In this document: piece by piece, positions 1 through 12,715 of the stretch
How positions within the stretch are numbered: position 1 is the stretch's first letter
Layout: each line of letters opens with the position of its first letter
NCBI GenBank assembly: GCA_019095985.1
Contig: CM032667.1
Coordinates: forward strand, 1,448,961 to 1,512,960
Length of the DNA stretch: 64,000 nt
Reading direction: 5' to 3'
Source of the DNA: Streblospio benedicti
Lineage: Eukaryota > Annelida > Polychaeta > Spionida > Spionidae
The notes under the pieces: generated by a model
Database searches by the model: none
The model's input: the letters and a program-made list of their open reading frames with translations, nothing else
What the model was told of the DNA's origin: nothing
Position numbers and translations under genes: made by a program

Positions 1-1046
1 TGCATGATACAGGGCTTATCATTGCACAAGTCCTTCTTCTTTCACTAATGTTTACTATTGGCTCCGGAGTTAAGTTCCTCGCTGCTGCAATTCTTACAAC
101 ACAAGGACAGAATCATTGAAGATGCAAACACATTTGTGCACTATAAACTCTACTCTTATTTTCTTTTTTTCAATTAGTGTAAATATTGTTTGAAAATCTA
201 CTATGCACTTCAAACAAATCAATACAGTTTTCTTTTCAAGCAGGGAAGGTTTTACACCAAGCTGTATATTGAGACACCCAAACAGTTGTAAGTTGTAGAT
301 ACACCCCCTTCCACACATAACCACCCCAAATCGCTGTAAGTTGTATACATATAGCTGAATATGGCAGTCTGAAAAACTTGCAGTCGTATTTCATTAACCT
401 TGGGAAGCACCACCACCAACCCCCACCCAGTTCTAGGTCATCAGTAATGTTCAGAACAAATCTTTACAACTTAGTAAAAATTACACAATCATTGAATGAC
501 AATTTGTTTATTTTGTATATAAAATGTTCTTTAAATATAATACATGTATATAGATTCCAACATGTCAATCAAGATTGCCAGCTTCACCGTTGGCTACCAC
601 ATTAGCTATACCATAGTGCCCAGTCCAGGGAACCAGGCTTCTGTCACATCATTGGTTACATGACACATGACATGAGTACTGACTTGCACAGTTTCCTACC
701 GGTAAATGTTGGTAAATGTTACAGGACGTCCAGACAAGACAAGGTTATTTAACCTGGATAAATAATATCTGCAAATAACTGACCTGTGCCCATCAGCAAG
801 GTGATCAGGCTGGTAGATGTTGTGACACTGGCACTTAGTGTACATATAATAAAGACATTAACAGGAGTCTGAGCTGAACAGTTCACAATACCCATTTTGC
901 TATCAAATATTCTTGTTCTACATGCCAGTAAATGAGCTATAAACTATTGGAATTTTTCATAAGTCTTCCAAAGTTTATCAAAATTTTAAAATTATCATCA
1001 TTGATACAAATTTGAACAGATTTAGATAGATAATCTAAATCTAGTA
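1..1046. other. intergenic or intronic sequence, nothing recognised
   Basis: AT-rich sequence with short open frames only, none with protein-like composition or recognisable motifs. It could be part of a long intron of the minus-strand gene that starts near 11.7 kb, or intergenic. Confidence 0.5.
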
Positions 1047-1907
1047 CAGTACTGATCGAGTAAGAAGGACCCCTTTTTTCCCCCAATTCTTTGGAACTCC
1101 AAACGATTTAGCGAAAGTATGAGAAAGTATGAGGAGGTATGAGAAAATAACAGAAAGTAATAGAAAGTGAAACATATTCTTACTGAAAAATTCAGTGGCT
1201 TCTCAGAACTTAATTATTTCCACAAAAGTTCTGTGCTCAGTCACATCTGTTAAATGTTTTTTCTGTAATTTTTCGGTATTTTTTAGAAGAATTCGTTTGA
1301 AACAGAACTTTTTCGGAACTCTTTGCCGCTGTGGCTCATATATAAAAGATGGTTAGAGTTCAGTTGTGGCAATTGGTGGCTGGTGTTATTATACATGTGA
1401 TAAAATAATTAATAAAAATCATAACTAATGGATAATCTTAAGATAGAGAGAACACACATCATTTATTTTACAATTTTATTGCCAAAACAGAAAGATTTCG
1501 CACATCAAAGGATTAAAGGTAGGTAGTCATTCTAGTAAGTACATGTGAGTGCTGTTAAAGTTAAAATATGTTCTTGTATGGTATCAAAACATATAATTTC
1601 AACTTACAAATCCAGCATGCCACCAAAAACGTATGAAAATTACCCCCATTATCGCCCGAAATGGCATGGTCACTTAATTCTTTTTTTACAGTAAGTTTTT
1701 GCTTTATTACGTGGCTAGAGAAAATTTTCGGAATAGTAATTGTGGAAAATGAAATTTTTTCTCAATTGTGATTCATTTAAGAACGTAATTTGCGAATTTC
1801 TGCAAAAGAAATGAAAGTATGAGAAAGAATAGGAAATTAAGAGAAAGAAAGCAAGAGAAGAAAAAAGGCAAAAGTAATGAGGGGTCCCTCTTACGTGATC
1901 AGTAGTG
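1047..1907. mobile_element. Tc1/mariner-type non-autonomous DNA transposon
   Basis: The ends form inverted repeats. The left end reads CAGTACTGATCGAGTAAGAA, and the right end read on the minus strand gives CACTACTGATCACGTAAGAG, after which both continue with GGACCCCT. TA dinucleotides flank both ends (1045-1046 and 1908-1909), as expected for a TA target duplication. The interior has many AGTATGAGAAAG-like purine repeats near both ends and no transposase frame. The CAGT-like terminus plus TA suggests the Tc1/mariner superfamily; assignment without a transposase is tentative. Confidence 0.7.
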
Positions 1908-2059
1908 TATATAGTCTCAGTCTCATTGTATTTACACACCTAAATGATCCTAATGATGCAAATGGTCATGTTGTTGATAAACATACCTAGACAGCTGCCA
2001 TTTGCTAATTATAATGGACCAAGTTAAGTGGCTGGCTGTCCACCATTGTTATTTTTCTG

Positions 2060-2540
2060 CACAGGAATGGACAAGGAATTTACCCTATTTTCCAATGGGC
2101 ATCAGATTCAATCATCAATTCCAGTCGAATCCTGTTATCATCTGGTCAAAAAATGCCTTCGCTGGCTCCCTGTCAAGCAACGTATAATTTTCAAGATTCT
2201 AACACTTACTTTCAAATGCCTCACTGGACTTGCACCATATTACCTGTATGAACTCTTACAAACATACTCACCACCTAGATTACAGCTGTCATCAAATAAC
2301 CGATTGCTTAAAGAATTTAGATCAAGAACCAACTCTTATAGTGATAGAGCATTAAAACAGCAGCACCTAAATAATAGAATAAACTTCCACTGTCCATTCG
2401 ACAATCCAAAACTCTTGTATCCTTTAAATCCCAACTAAAGCACCATTTGTTTAAGGAGGCCTTCGAGCATACAAGAACATTTAGTGGAATTTACGCTACA
2501 TAAATTGTATTGTATTGTATATAATTGTATTGTATGGGTC
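2060..2540 (+). mobile_element. 3' fragment of a CR1/L2-type LINE
   Basis: The frame at 2028-2438 encodes the C-terminal tail of a non-LTR reverse transcriptase: LRWLPVKQRIIFKILTLTFK, then CLTGLAPYYLYELL and YSPPRLQLSS. This block follows the polymerase in CR1/L2-like LINEs. A frameshift near 2370-2400 separates it from the usual terminal motif (LVSFKSQLKHHLFKEAFEH in the next frame). The 3' end runs into TTGTA-rich short repeats (about 2505-2537), as is common for L2/CR1 tails. The element is 5'-truncated and dead. Confidence 0.75.
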
Positions 2541-2774
2541 AATGATCTAAGACCAAAAAATGAAGTGAAAGTTGAACGACGTTTTTCTAGTAAGAGTAGA
2601 AACAATTTTGATTGAGACAAAACTGTTAAAGAGTTTTGTATGTTATAAGGAAGTTTGGAATATGAAATGAGTATGCATTCTTTAAGCTTGCTGTAATTTT
2701 CATAATATTGTCAATGAATTAGCCTACTTTCACATGTAAGGTTCAGAGTGGGAGATACTTATAGCTAGGATATA

Positions 2775-3765
2775 TATATGTGAAAGTTGGAGTTCATCAA
2801 GGTTCTGTCCTCATCCATCTGCTGTTCATAATCATTCTTGAAGCCTTGACACAGGACTTCTGGACTGGCCATCGTTGGGAATTGATATACACTGATGACC
2901 TCATCACTGTAGCAGAGACAATTGAGGAATTAACCAATAGAAGCAGTGCATGGAAACCAAGGGTCTGAGAATAAATTAGGGATCAGCAGTATTAAGGATC
3001 TGAACATTCTAGTTGACGCTGGAACATGCCCATGCGGTGTCTGTGGGAAGGGTGATGGGCTGTAAGCTGCAATTCTGTATTCTGTCACACAATCTCACAC
3101 TGGAAACACAAAACATTTAGAGGAATCGGAGGTAGATTGGTAAAAATGCCTCTGATTTTGTCCCGGCATGTTATAGGTCATGGACACCACCAAGACACTG
3201 TGGAAACCATTAATTATTTGGTGATACTATCAGCACAGCATGACCATGCAGTATAAGCATTAGGAGTCCTTGGGGGAACTTCAGGTAAGTACTTCCCATC
3301 CTCACAAACAGGGCCCTTTTTCTCCAGATACGTGGACGCATTTATCGTGCTGTATGGGTCTAATGCTGGGAGCCAGAAAACATCATCGCACTTACATTAT
3401 GAGGAATTAGAGGGTAATGGTGAAATGGATTTGTTGTGTAAAGCCAAATGATTATACCAGAACATCACTATGTATGATAAACTGGCTGTAAGAGATATCA
3501 GCATAGTGACAAGACATCAGACTTCGCATGGCAGGACATGTCCATCAGTCTTAAACTGACGTCACCCAATCATTGATGCTGGCAATAGAGGAAGAGGTCA
3601 TCTCAGAAAGAGCTGGAGGGACACAATAGAGGAAGATCTGCATGCCTGACACCTCACCATGGTGATGGCGAAGGACAGGGAGTCAGGGAAGCATGGAGAG
3701 AGAAGTCATATATCCTTGTAGGGTCCAAATACAATGGGCATTAAATTCATTGATGATGAATGATT
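2775..3765 (+). mobile_element. decayed LINE fragment (reverse transcriptase C-terminal half)
   Basis: The frame at 2780-2968 encodes VGVHQGSVLIHLLFIIILEA followed by IYTDDLITVAETIEEL. These correspond to the QGSVLSPLLF and YADDL blocks of reverse transcriptase, with A changed to T in the catalytic box. Downstream pieces in several frames (CPCGVCGKG near 3025, then a MAGHVHQS-like piece near 3525 and a region resembling the end of such polyproteins near 3600-3700) continue the family order. Many stops and frameshifts show it is old. It is a different family from the fragment just upstream. Confidence 0.75.
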
Positions 3766-5872
3766 GATGTGCTTTTCTATCAGCATTCAGTCCAATAGAA
3801 AAATATTGATTTTTGCATCAATGAATTCCATGTATAACATGTGAGCATAAAAGTTACGGTTTTTCCTGCATGACTATGAGAGACTCACATCTGTCATGAG
3901 ATGTTTTGGAAAGTATACTGACATTGCATCAAAATACATTTAATAGGTTTTGGAAATCTGATGTCACTACATTGTATCATGGAGGAAAAATACTATTTGT
4001 TTGGAGTTGGAAATAAATTTACTGAAGATTTTAACAAATGGGTCCAAATCACTGGTCCAAATGTAATATCCTTGTATCAATGACTCCATCTTCAAGAGCA
4101 TATAGAACACTGACAGAGGGTAATGAAACAGGGTATTGTTTTACAGTGCAGTGTAGAGATTGATTTCAACAATAGACTAAATCATCGGAAGATCATAGGA
4201 AAATAAAACTTTGTTACTTGTACAAAATATATTAAATGATGTTCAATTGAATTATCATTATAGGTGTAAGGTGGTGGTCAATCACTTGGCATTCATTGCG
4301 TACTAACGTAGTGTGATAAACCACAGTGACCATGCCGCTAGTACACAATGAATGAAAGTATGAGTTTTATATAATATCTTTGCAAAATATAGCTGTATGT
4401 CTAATGCACAGCCTATAAAATGAGGTTCTATCAAATTAACAGTGTAAGAAAATTAGTTTACGATATACAACTTCAATCCAAAGTGATCGATGAAAGTAAT
4501 TCTTGAATATCTTCTATTATCGTACATATGATGATACATGGATTCTTACATTCGCCCACTCCACCCCTTCGCTCATCGGGATATATGGATTTTTCGAATG
4601 TCCATCCAGTTTCCCGTGTCCATATAACAAGTTTGTACTATAACAGCAGATGTTTTATTCATCCCATTTATTACTTCTTAGATAGCTCTGTAAAATGTAC
4701 AGAATAAAACTTCTGAATCAATAAAAAGGTGCAAGTTTTTCATCAGCCACATTTTTGATTTGATCATATACTTACTGAACTATTCTGTTCACGTCTTTAT
4801 TTAGCTCATCGTTGCACACCTATGCTAAGAAGAATTTTCTTCTAAAAACCTCTGAGAAAATATACAGATCACTTTCTAGTGTTTTCAACCTCTTCCAAAT
4901 ATACATTGAAAAATACTAGACTTTGTTCATATAAATTGAACCAGACAGCAAATTACTTAGCAAAGAAAATATATTTTAGGGTTATATTATTATGTCCAAT
5001 AAATAGTTTTGTTCTATACTTTCAGCATTTCTGGTCATTTCTTACAGTCGCTAAATTCATCTCAAATTGACAGAAGTCAATGTGTGCAATAAAAATTATT
5101 CAATAAATATTCTATGAATATAACAGACGTCACACAGGAAGCAAAAATAAGTATTACTCAACATGTTGCTAATTTCATCACTTATATTTCGCAAGAATAA
5201 AATGAACATTTTCACATCATCCATCAATTCGTTTAGGAGCATTATGTATAAGTGACTCAACTCCTCCACAAAATGATGTCTTATTTATAGATAATGATGA
5301 AATCTTAGTGAGTAAGCCCATGTAGGAAATTCTTTGCCATGTAGGACAGTATCATAACAAATCAACACCAAATTTTTGGGAAACCACCAAGGCTTATGAT
5401 GCATTTTAGTTTAACACTAACATAAGAGATCTAACAAGTACTCTGTTGATAGTAAACATGTAATGTAGATTGGCAATTATATTATATACTCATTGGATGT
5501 GATCAGGATTTGTGCTGATATGGTTGGAAGAAAGAAAGCTCTAAAATCATGCACTTTATTGTGTATTTAATTCTACAAATGGACGTAATAAAATCAACAT
5601 AAATCCACACATCTCCAAGCTCAGTGAAGATGCTGTTGCGTAAAATGACCTTTTTCAAGTGAAGACTAAAAGTGTTGTGGTGAAGTCACAGCAAGATATT
5701 TTCTACTTCATCTGAAGTATTTATTGGGTTAAATACGTTCTGGGTAAGGGAAAGTTCATATAAAGTGCAATTCAAATGCCATTGAGGTCATTTCCACAAT
5801 GTCAAATTATGTAATATTGCTACTACTTGTTGCTTCCTCATTACCATTTGTAGGAATCTATGTTTTTATTAT
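3766..5872. other. AT-rich sequence without recognisable gene
   Basis: No coding frame with protein-like composition, no splice-bounded Gly-X-Y exon on either strand, and no clear inverted repeat seen. Confidence 0.45.
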
Positions 5873-6370
5873 TAAAGGTAACGCTCTTATGCTCAGTGAG
5901 TTAAGATATATGCATATACAGAAGCAATAGATGATATGTTCTGTGCATTCTGAAAGTTTTTTTCATTTACACAGCCTTTTGAAATATATTGAGCAATTTT
6001 AATACCACTCCATAAAAAGCCGGCTTTAAGCCTATCAAACCACGTGAGGACACAAAATGTAAAGCAAATGATTTTCGTCAGACGTTACTTTACGGTGCAC
6101 GTAAGAAATCCCCTATCTCGCCTACTATACGTGAAACGGGACGTCTGCCATCAGAAATGCACTATACGTCTATCGAAAATCATTCGATGATGTAACATCA
6201 CGTGACCCTATGTTTTAGCTAACAAGATATGATAGTGTGGTATTTTTAAAGGTGCAACAAATATCAAATGTGAAAAATATGAGTCTCATTTTCCATACAC
6301 TTGCAATGGGGAAGACATCGTTTATTGGTCCTGGATTTTACAGAACAAATGTATTTTTAACTGAGCATTA
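5873..6370. mobile_element. MITE family A, copy 1
   Basis: About 500 bases that align along their length with 37873-38352 (shared blocks include TTCTGTGCATTC, ACGGTGCACGTAAGAA, AAAATCATTCGAT, ACACTTGCAATGG and CTGGATTTTACAGAAC). The ends are inverted: TTATGCTCAGT on the left, ACTGAGCATTA on the right. There is no coding capacity. This is a non-autonomous DNA transposon of unknown superfamily. Confidence 0.7.
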
Positions 6371-6664
6371 GTTTCTTTTTCTCATTTACAAGAAGTCTCA
6401 AAGCTCAGTCAATCAAAATCAAATTCAATACGATTCAATATAAATTTTGCACATAAAAATAACGTTCTTTTGACACATAAGAATTTCCAGTCTTTTTAAT
6501 CTTGGCTAATTGCAATCATGCAACTTGTGCAGTGGCAGTGCATTATATGCCATAAGCATAGGATATGGTGTCAATATCCACAATGATCAAACTATGCACA
6601 AAAATACTTATTCATATCATAGCATTTTTCATTGTCAAATAGGAGGGTCCAGATTGAGGTGGCA

Positions 6665-6835
6665 AGCTTCACACTTAAAATTTTAGCTAACTTTCCACTT
6701 CACCCTTAAATTTTAGTTTATTTCCCACTGATCAATCAATGCACATTTTGACGCCTCCCTTTTCCCACTTAATTTTATAGCAAATTTCCCACTTCACACT
6801 TAGCTTTAAAGCCATTTCCCATTTCAAGAGTACTG
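6665..6835. repeat. imperfect tandem repeat (TTTCCCACTTCACACTTA-like)
   Basis: Four to five degenerate copies of a roughly 30-40-base unit built from CCCACTTCACACTTA and AATTTTAG segments. Function unknown. Confidence 0.55.
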
Positions 6836-9800
6836 GCGCCCTTAGAGATATCACAGTATGAATCTCGCCAGCCTGTTTTGATGGTTTCTAGCCAATACAG
6901 AAGTTCCTACATACTAGCCATTTCACAAAAAAAGAATAATAAAACGCCTGAGGTGTGCATTGAAATTAACTTCTGGCGTATTAAAAATAACTTATGGAAA
7001 GTTGTTCTGTTTTCTTCTTTTTTTCTTTTTAGGAAGTTTTGAAAACAAAAACATTTATCAAACTAATTAAACACAGAACTTCTTTGTAAATTTCAATTCT
7101 TTTCAAAATACGTGACTATCTGCCTGAAAATGAAATTCATAAAATTATGTTCAGCAGAAATGGCGACTTGACCTTCTACATGCCTATTTCAAGCATGTGA
7201 CTCAAGTCTGTTTCATCTCACATGGTAGACATATCAGAACCAACATGATTTCTTTTCCAAGTCAGATACAAGGCATAAAATATATAGGTTCCGGACACTA
7301 CATAGCTCCGAGACTAGCTGGGTAACACCATCATTCCCTAGTAAATGTTCTTGCCAGCATCAGTCAGAAGCTCATCATGCTAGAGCCCAGTGGATGATCT
7401 GGTCACTTGATCTAGCCAACAGACATTTATAATGCACTTGCCCATGCACCTGTTGCCACCATCAAGTAACTCTGGATGGCGAACTTTATTGCCCAGTAAC
7501 TGTCTGACACTGGACAGTACTAAAGAGCTACAGAATCTTAATAATAATAATAAATGTCATGTAAAAAATATGAGAGTTTGGGAAAAGAAATTTGGTTGGG
7601 CCTGCAACCTTTCACAGGCTAATGTTTCTCATTGACATTGACATTTTTTAATTGGAAAATGAAGTTATTAGTAAATTAGATTGCATAATCAAATTAATTA
7701 TAAATACAGGAACATTTTACCAAAGAGTCAATACATACAATAAAGGAATCTTAAAATTTGTCATTTATCACAAGGTAAGCAAGCAATTCTAGATTGCATG
7801 GTAACAAACAGATCGGGTCAAAGACCTATAATAAGAGAATTGTTGAACCCGAAGATTGATTGGTGCTGGAAACCTGCTGTTATCATGTACACTTATGGCA
7901 AAGGCAGCTTATCTGATTGCTAATATGTAATATGCCTAGAAATCCATAATTTTCAGAGGTCAAAGCCTCCTTGAAGTGTGCTGAATTGAAAACAAGAAAG
8001 TTACCAGAACCGACAGTAAACAGCCTTTTTCATCACTTTTCTAGGGAAGATAACATGGTATTTAATAAAATAGTTTTATGATACTGAAGTTTTGTCTGGA
8101 ATGTAGTTTAGCACAGTTGGTGGTTAGTTTATGGTGGTAAACCTCAAACCACATAAAACATGACAGCAAAATAAGCTCAACAAAATGTGAGTCTACTGAA
8201 AATGTACTGGAACGAAAGTCTACTGCTAAATATTGTTGCGGTATTAAACTGCAATGACGTATGTTTCCTGGAAATACTAAGCTCATCAGGGAATTGCAAT
8301 CCTGTTGTTTGTTTATTTGTGTAGTTTTAACTTAAAAGCATATGCTAGCTACAGAGCTACTAGCTACTAGCTATGTACAGAGACATGTTTGCCACCTAAA
8401 TCTAATACCATAAGGAGCAGAATAAAGCATTTCCTGGTTTCCAGAATGATTAACAGGCTACAATGCCTATGACCTGGTGTAATGTTTAAATGTTTCCACA
8501 TTGGTCAATTGTTTCAACACTTAACCTTTAACCACCATTACAAAATGAAATAATCCCTGGACCTGTTTAGTGCATATCAACCAACCATAGTAGACATTAG
8601 TAGAGAATCGATCACATAGGTCTGATAAAGATGTTTAATTGATGTGCAAGTTGTTTATATATGCAGCTACACTTGTGTATAAACAAAACTTGAGCTCAAT
8701 TATACAGAACTAAAGGCAGCATTCAGAACAACTGATAATTGACATTTGTGAAGATAACAGGTTAAAAATACCAGTTGGTGGTACCAGACTACACTATCCT
8801 GGAGTGAGTGTCTACAGAGGTGAATCATCTATCAAATTTACAAAATTATTTCTTCTGTCCACAAAACTAGAAGCTACAGATTATCATTCTGGTCAGAATT
8901 TTAATATAAAGATTTCTGAAATGCACTTTATTTTCAGGATTATTGAGAAACTTAAACTTGATTAATTTCCATCAGTACCCCACAAACACAGGATGAGGAT
9001 TGCCAAAAGATAAAGTTGAAGATTAAAGTGTATATAATGACCTCATGTCCATGACATGCTCTTCTCCCTGCCACCCACCCTGTTGTGTGAGCTCTACATC
9101 AGATGCCAGAGGGATCACCACTGTTCCAGCTAGCTGGCTCTCACTGCTTAGAGGGCTTCCCCACACATTTATACTGATCTAGAATTACAAAGACCATTAT
9201 TAACTCCAGATGCTCATCTCTATGATCTAACTATACTGGATAACCTGTCTAGTACTACTTAATTTTTCCCAAAAAAGAAATTGCTACATACATATTGCTT
9301 TGTACCATAAACAAAACTGATCAGTGAAAGGTCATTAATTTTTGTCTTAATTATTAAGATTCTATAATACTGTGATTCCTGTGATGAACAGCAGATAATT
9401 ATCATTTGGCTTCACATGAATTTCCACAGATTTCTTAATCTTTTACAACCTGGTGGTGCAAAGTTTGCCACAGGCCTTTCCGTTACAGATGACTGCCATT
9501 TGCACATTTGGTCACACTAAAACCTCTGCTCATGCCAAATCTCAACCATTCAACAAGTTCAATGACCTCTTCAACTACAACTATCATCATTATCATATCT
9601 CTCTCATCTAGATATCTAGATATTTCAAATGTCAATCCAGCTTCCTGTGTGGGGATAAAAGTTGTACTGTACTGGTAACATTATGAACACTTTTACTAAG
9701 CATAGAATGCTCATTATTCAATACAAATTGTTATTAATTATAATATGTTTATTGATCATTAATGTATGATTTTAATGGACCTGCATCATTAATATACACA

Positions 9801-11337
9801 TTTCCATATCCCTATCTCACAATGCCCAGGTAAACTGCTCACAGCTAGTAAATATTAGCAGCCATAAACTAATGCTAGCTAGTTCCTCTCTTTGATCTTA
9901 CTTAGCTGGGAGGAGGGAGGAGGATATGGCTTTATAATCACCAAAGGCAATCAGCATTATCTACTTATCATTCGCCAGGTTTCCTGCGGTGCACTCATGC
10001 AAAGGTCAGACTGTGCTAAGCTGTGAGGTGCCCGAGCATCAACAAAGCACTGTTGCGAGAGCAGCAGGTTATCTGGGAACGTAATCCATCTTACATGTCT
10101 TATTCTTGGAAATTTAATGACCAGAAAAATCTAAATGTTTAGTGTTGAATCTTCCGTGTACAATTCTCATGTCTAGATATTTGGTATACTTCTAAGCAAT
10201 GCTGTGGATTAGAGGTATTTCTAAGTTAACACATTATTGTATGTTTATAACCTAACTATTAAAGAAGCCCTATGTTACCACACATGATGCCACACCACAA
10301 GGATGGATTAGACGAAAACCATATTTTTGCAAGTACAGACCAACATTTTTGTGGAAGTGAATTTCATACTGCAATCATAATATGGGGAAGTTAGAGGATG
10401 TTTTGTGGCCACACCTGATTTAGAAACAAAATAATTTCTCATAAATCATGGTGAACTTCAAATTTTGGAAAGTTGGCATTTCATTTAGAAATCAGACAGG
10501 TGTCATGTATCACAGTGTCAGTATAGTTCACAAATCACTAATTTATGGACAATAATATTTTATGACACATATGCCAAGCCTCACTAATGGTATAAACACA
10601 GACCAGATTACTCACAACTGTTAGCTGTCCTATTTTTGTGAGAACAGTATGAACATTAATTTCAGAAATTAGCTATCACCGTAAATATCAAACCCTCTAG
10701 CACAGCTTCAAAAGATCGGCCAATAAAACCTGACAGACGAGAGGCATGTTTACAGATAAACTTCTTCTTTTTGTCATTTCTTGTCTGCTAAATCTTGTAA
10801 AACCAACTCTGTGTAGTCTTCATTCAAGTGACACCAAGTGGCAACTCTTGAGAATAAGGGACCTAGTGCAAAAATGAGGTGTACAGCATGCCACATACCA
10901 GCATTTCATTAAATAAATTTGTTATATTCATCTTCATTATCAATCATGTTTATAGCGAACAATAAATCTTTAACATTACGTTACAGTTGTCATACATATA
11001 CCAGGAATGCTTGCCTGCTTGGCCCTGGTAATATCATAGCTACACATGTAATAGCAGTTGAATAGCAGACACACACACTAGTTGTCAACTCATCAAGACT
11101 AAGGAAATATTTGTTCTTAGACATCAACATTTGATATTTTATTTGAAAATCTGAATGTTTCTTCTATCTTCAAGTACACACAATGTGTCCTAATTCACAC
11201 CCACAGCAAAAATTAGGTTTCCTATAGCATGGAAAGCTCACTTGCGGAAAGGAGCTCTACTCTAGCTTCAATCTTTGAATCAAATTATGACAGGAAATGC
11301 ATCCTACACACTTAAATTACACCAAGTTAAAAATAAG
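6836..11337. other. AT-rich sequence without recognisable gene; probably intron 2 of the minus-strand gene
   Basis: If the minus-strand signal-peptide gene is real, this lies downstream of its second exon, so it should be intron plus possibly small exons. I looked for cysteine-rich 7S-like or Gly-X-Y exons on the minus strand and found none that is convincing. Confidence 0.4.
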
Positions 11338-11345
11338 TTACTTAC

Positions 11346-11394
11346 TGCAGAAGCCGAATTTGTTACAACTACTAGGACTAGCAGGATTGAGAGC
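11346..11394 (-). CDS. exon 2 of the minus-strand signal-peptide gene
   Basis: 49 bases between a good acceptor (TTTTCTTGCAG) and a strong donor (GTAAGTAA). It encodes LSILLVLVVVTNSASA and ends in phase 0 after the likely signal-peptidase site. Confidence 0.62.
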
Positions 11395-11688
11395 CTGCAA
11401 GAAAACAAAGATAGCTTTCATAAACGAAGAATATAATTTTGCCGTAATTATACACAACCAATTCTAAAAAATAAATAGCCCTTTGTTTCATTGTCGTTAT
11501 AATACTATAATTTCATTTCAAAGAAAAAGAAAATAAAAAGCAATGCATATCAATAGGGGGTTATCGTGATAATTGCATTATTATCTTAAACTATTTAGTC
11601 ACTTTTTAATATCTTACCATATTCTGAGACTTTGTAGAGAGCTTGCAATGTGTATCGCACTGTAACTTTTGAGCTTTTCCCTCGTCAT
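11346..11688 (-). CDS. 5' part of a secreted-protein gene, candidate collagen IV alpha2-type partner (two exons)
   Basis: Coding starts at 11688 on the minus strand, the first ATG after an in-frame TGA, and continues through two exons, 11688-11618 and 11394-11346. The junction restores one codon (TG+G, Trp). The product begins MTREKLKSYSAI and ends in a hydrophobic core and small-residue cleavage motif, WLSILLVLVVVTNSASA, a clear signal peptide. The second exon ends in phase 0 directly after the predicted cleavage site, as exon 1 of the divergent collagen IV gene does. The spacing and orientation match the head-to-head collagen IV pairs known in vertebrates and many invertebrates. Later exons were not found in the window, so membership of the collagen IV family is inferred from context. 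The alternative is another secreted protein. Confidence 0.6.
11618..11688 (-). CDS. exon 1 of the minus-strand signal-peptide gene
   Basis: 71 coding bases, 23 codons plus two. The donor on the minus strand is G|GTAAGATA. It encodes the basic n-region of the signal peptide. Confidence 0.6.
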
Positions 11689-12628
11689 TTCGCTACCTGT
11701 GCATCGGGCTTTCACTGAACGTCCAAATCAACCCAATTTTGCGGGTTGACCGTGGCACGCCGCTTCTCGGCTACGGGCTTAGTTTACGGACCAAGCCGTT
11801 AGACACAATCACTACGTATTTCACGTTAAAATTCGTTAGCTTTCCATGTAAAAATCCTGTTTTCCACTACACATCTATCCTACAGTGTTCAGAATACACG
11901 GTACAGAACTCAACCAACTTGCACGAGTTCCAGCTCTCAAGTCACAAAATGGGTGGAGCCAGAACGCTCGGAACTTTTCGGGAGGTCAGTTTCGAGTGTC
12001 CATCATACCACTCTTGTAGTTAAACTTGCAATCGTCCAACTCGCTTCTCCCAATTAAGCAAACATTTGACGTCTGATTGCTATTACCGGTAGGAGAGTTG
12101 TAAATAATTGTGTTTGTGTCCAAAGTTCACGGTGAATTTTGTACTGAATTCGCCACTAGACACTTCCCCGCGATTATGCGCACCAACTCAACACTGATTG
12201 ACAGATTAGCATCCCAGACGCGGAATAATTCTCCCATGCAGAGCAGTTTCCTAGCAGGTGTTTCCTGCGCGTTTTAAAACACCGCAAAATTGACAAAAAG
12301 TCATACACATCCAGTTGACAGTATAAAGATTATGCATGTAATGACTGTCGGCGATTTCCCCTCAGTTCAGAATATTTAAATTCGTATTTTTCATTCCACA
12401 TGGATACATTTACATTCATAGGAAGTAGTTCTTTGTGAGTAGTGAGTCGGTCAGATTCTGGATCTGAAAGTTCGGTATTGAAGATGGTGGAAAGTTGAGT
12501 GAGGAGTGTATTGGAACATCTTTATTTGTGAGGAGTTTGTTTGGGTTTTTAATGGATTATGTTAATTGACAATTTACATTTGTGAAAAGTAGTGTTCGTG
12601 CTTTTAAAAGCACACAACCATCAGGAAA
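11689..12628. promoter_or_regulatory. candidate bidirectional promoter of the head-to-head gene pair
   Basis: This 940-base gap separates the two divergent start codons and must hold both 5' UTRs and both promoters. A TATAAA stands at 12322-12327 in plus orientation, about 300 bases before the collagen ATG. It is the only obvious core element, and no CpG island is evident. An open frame at 11739-12023 shows no protein features and is treated as chance. Confidence 0.55.
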
Positions 12629-12715
12629 ATGGACCTGAAAGCGGCTTGGAAAAGTCGCATCTTTTTACCCATATCTGTGATTGTCACGTTACTATCGGAT
12701 AGCGCACTTGGAGCC
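12629..12715 (+). CDS. COL4A1: collagen IV exon 1: signal peptide
   Basis: 29 codons. Basic start [10 protein letters not shown], hydrophobic [12 protein letters not shown], then SDSALGA before donor GTAAGT. It ends in phase 0 at the likely cleavage site. Confidence 0.93.

Noticed and set aside
9470-9520. Cysteine-containing minus-strand frame (CNGKACGKLC)
   Set aside because: Cysteine spacing does not match a 7S cluster and the splice signals are doubtful.
11003-11036. Possible minus-strand collagen exon (GQAGKHS between AG and GT)
   Set aside because: Only two glycines at the right spacing, poor acceptor and no cysteines as expected for a 7S exon. Too weak to call.
11739-12023. 94-codon plus-strand frame in the promoter region
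   Set aside because: No domain, no splice or composition support; it lies between divergent starts and is probably chance.
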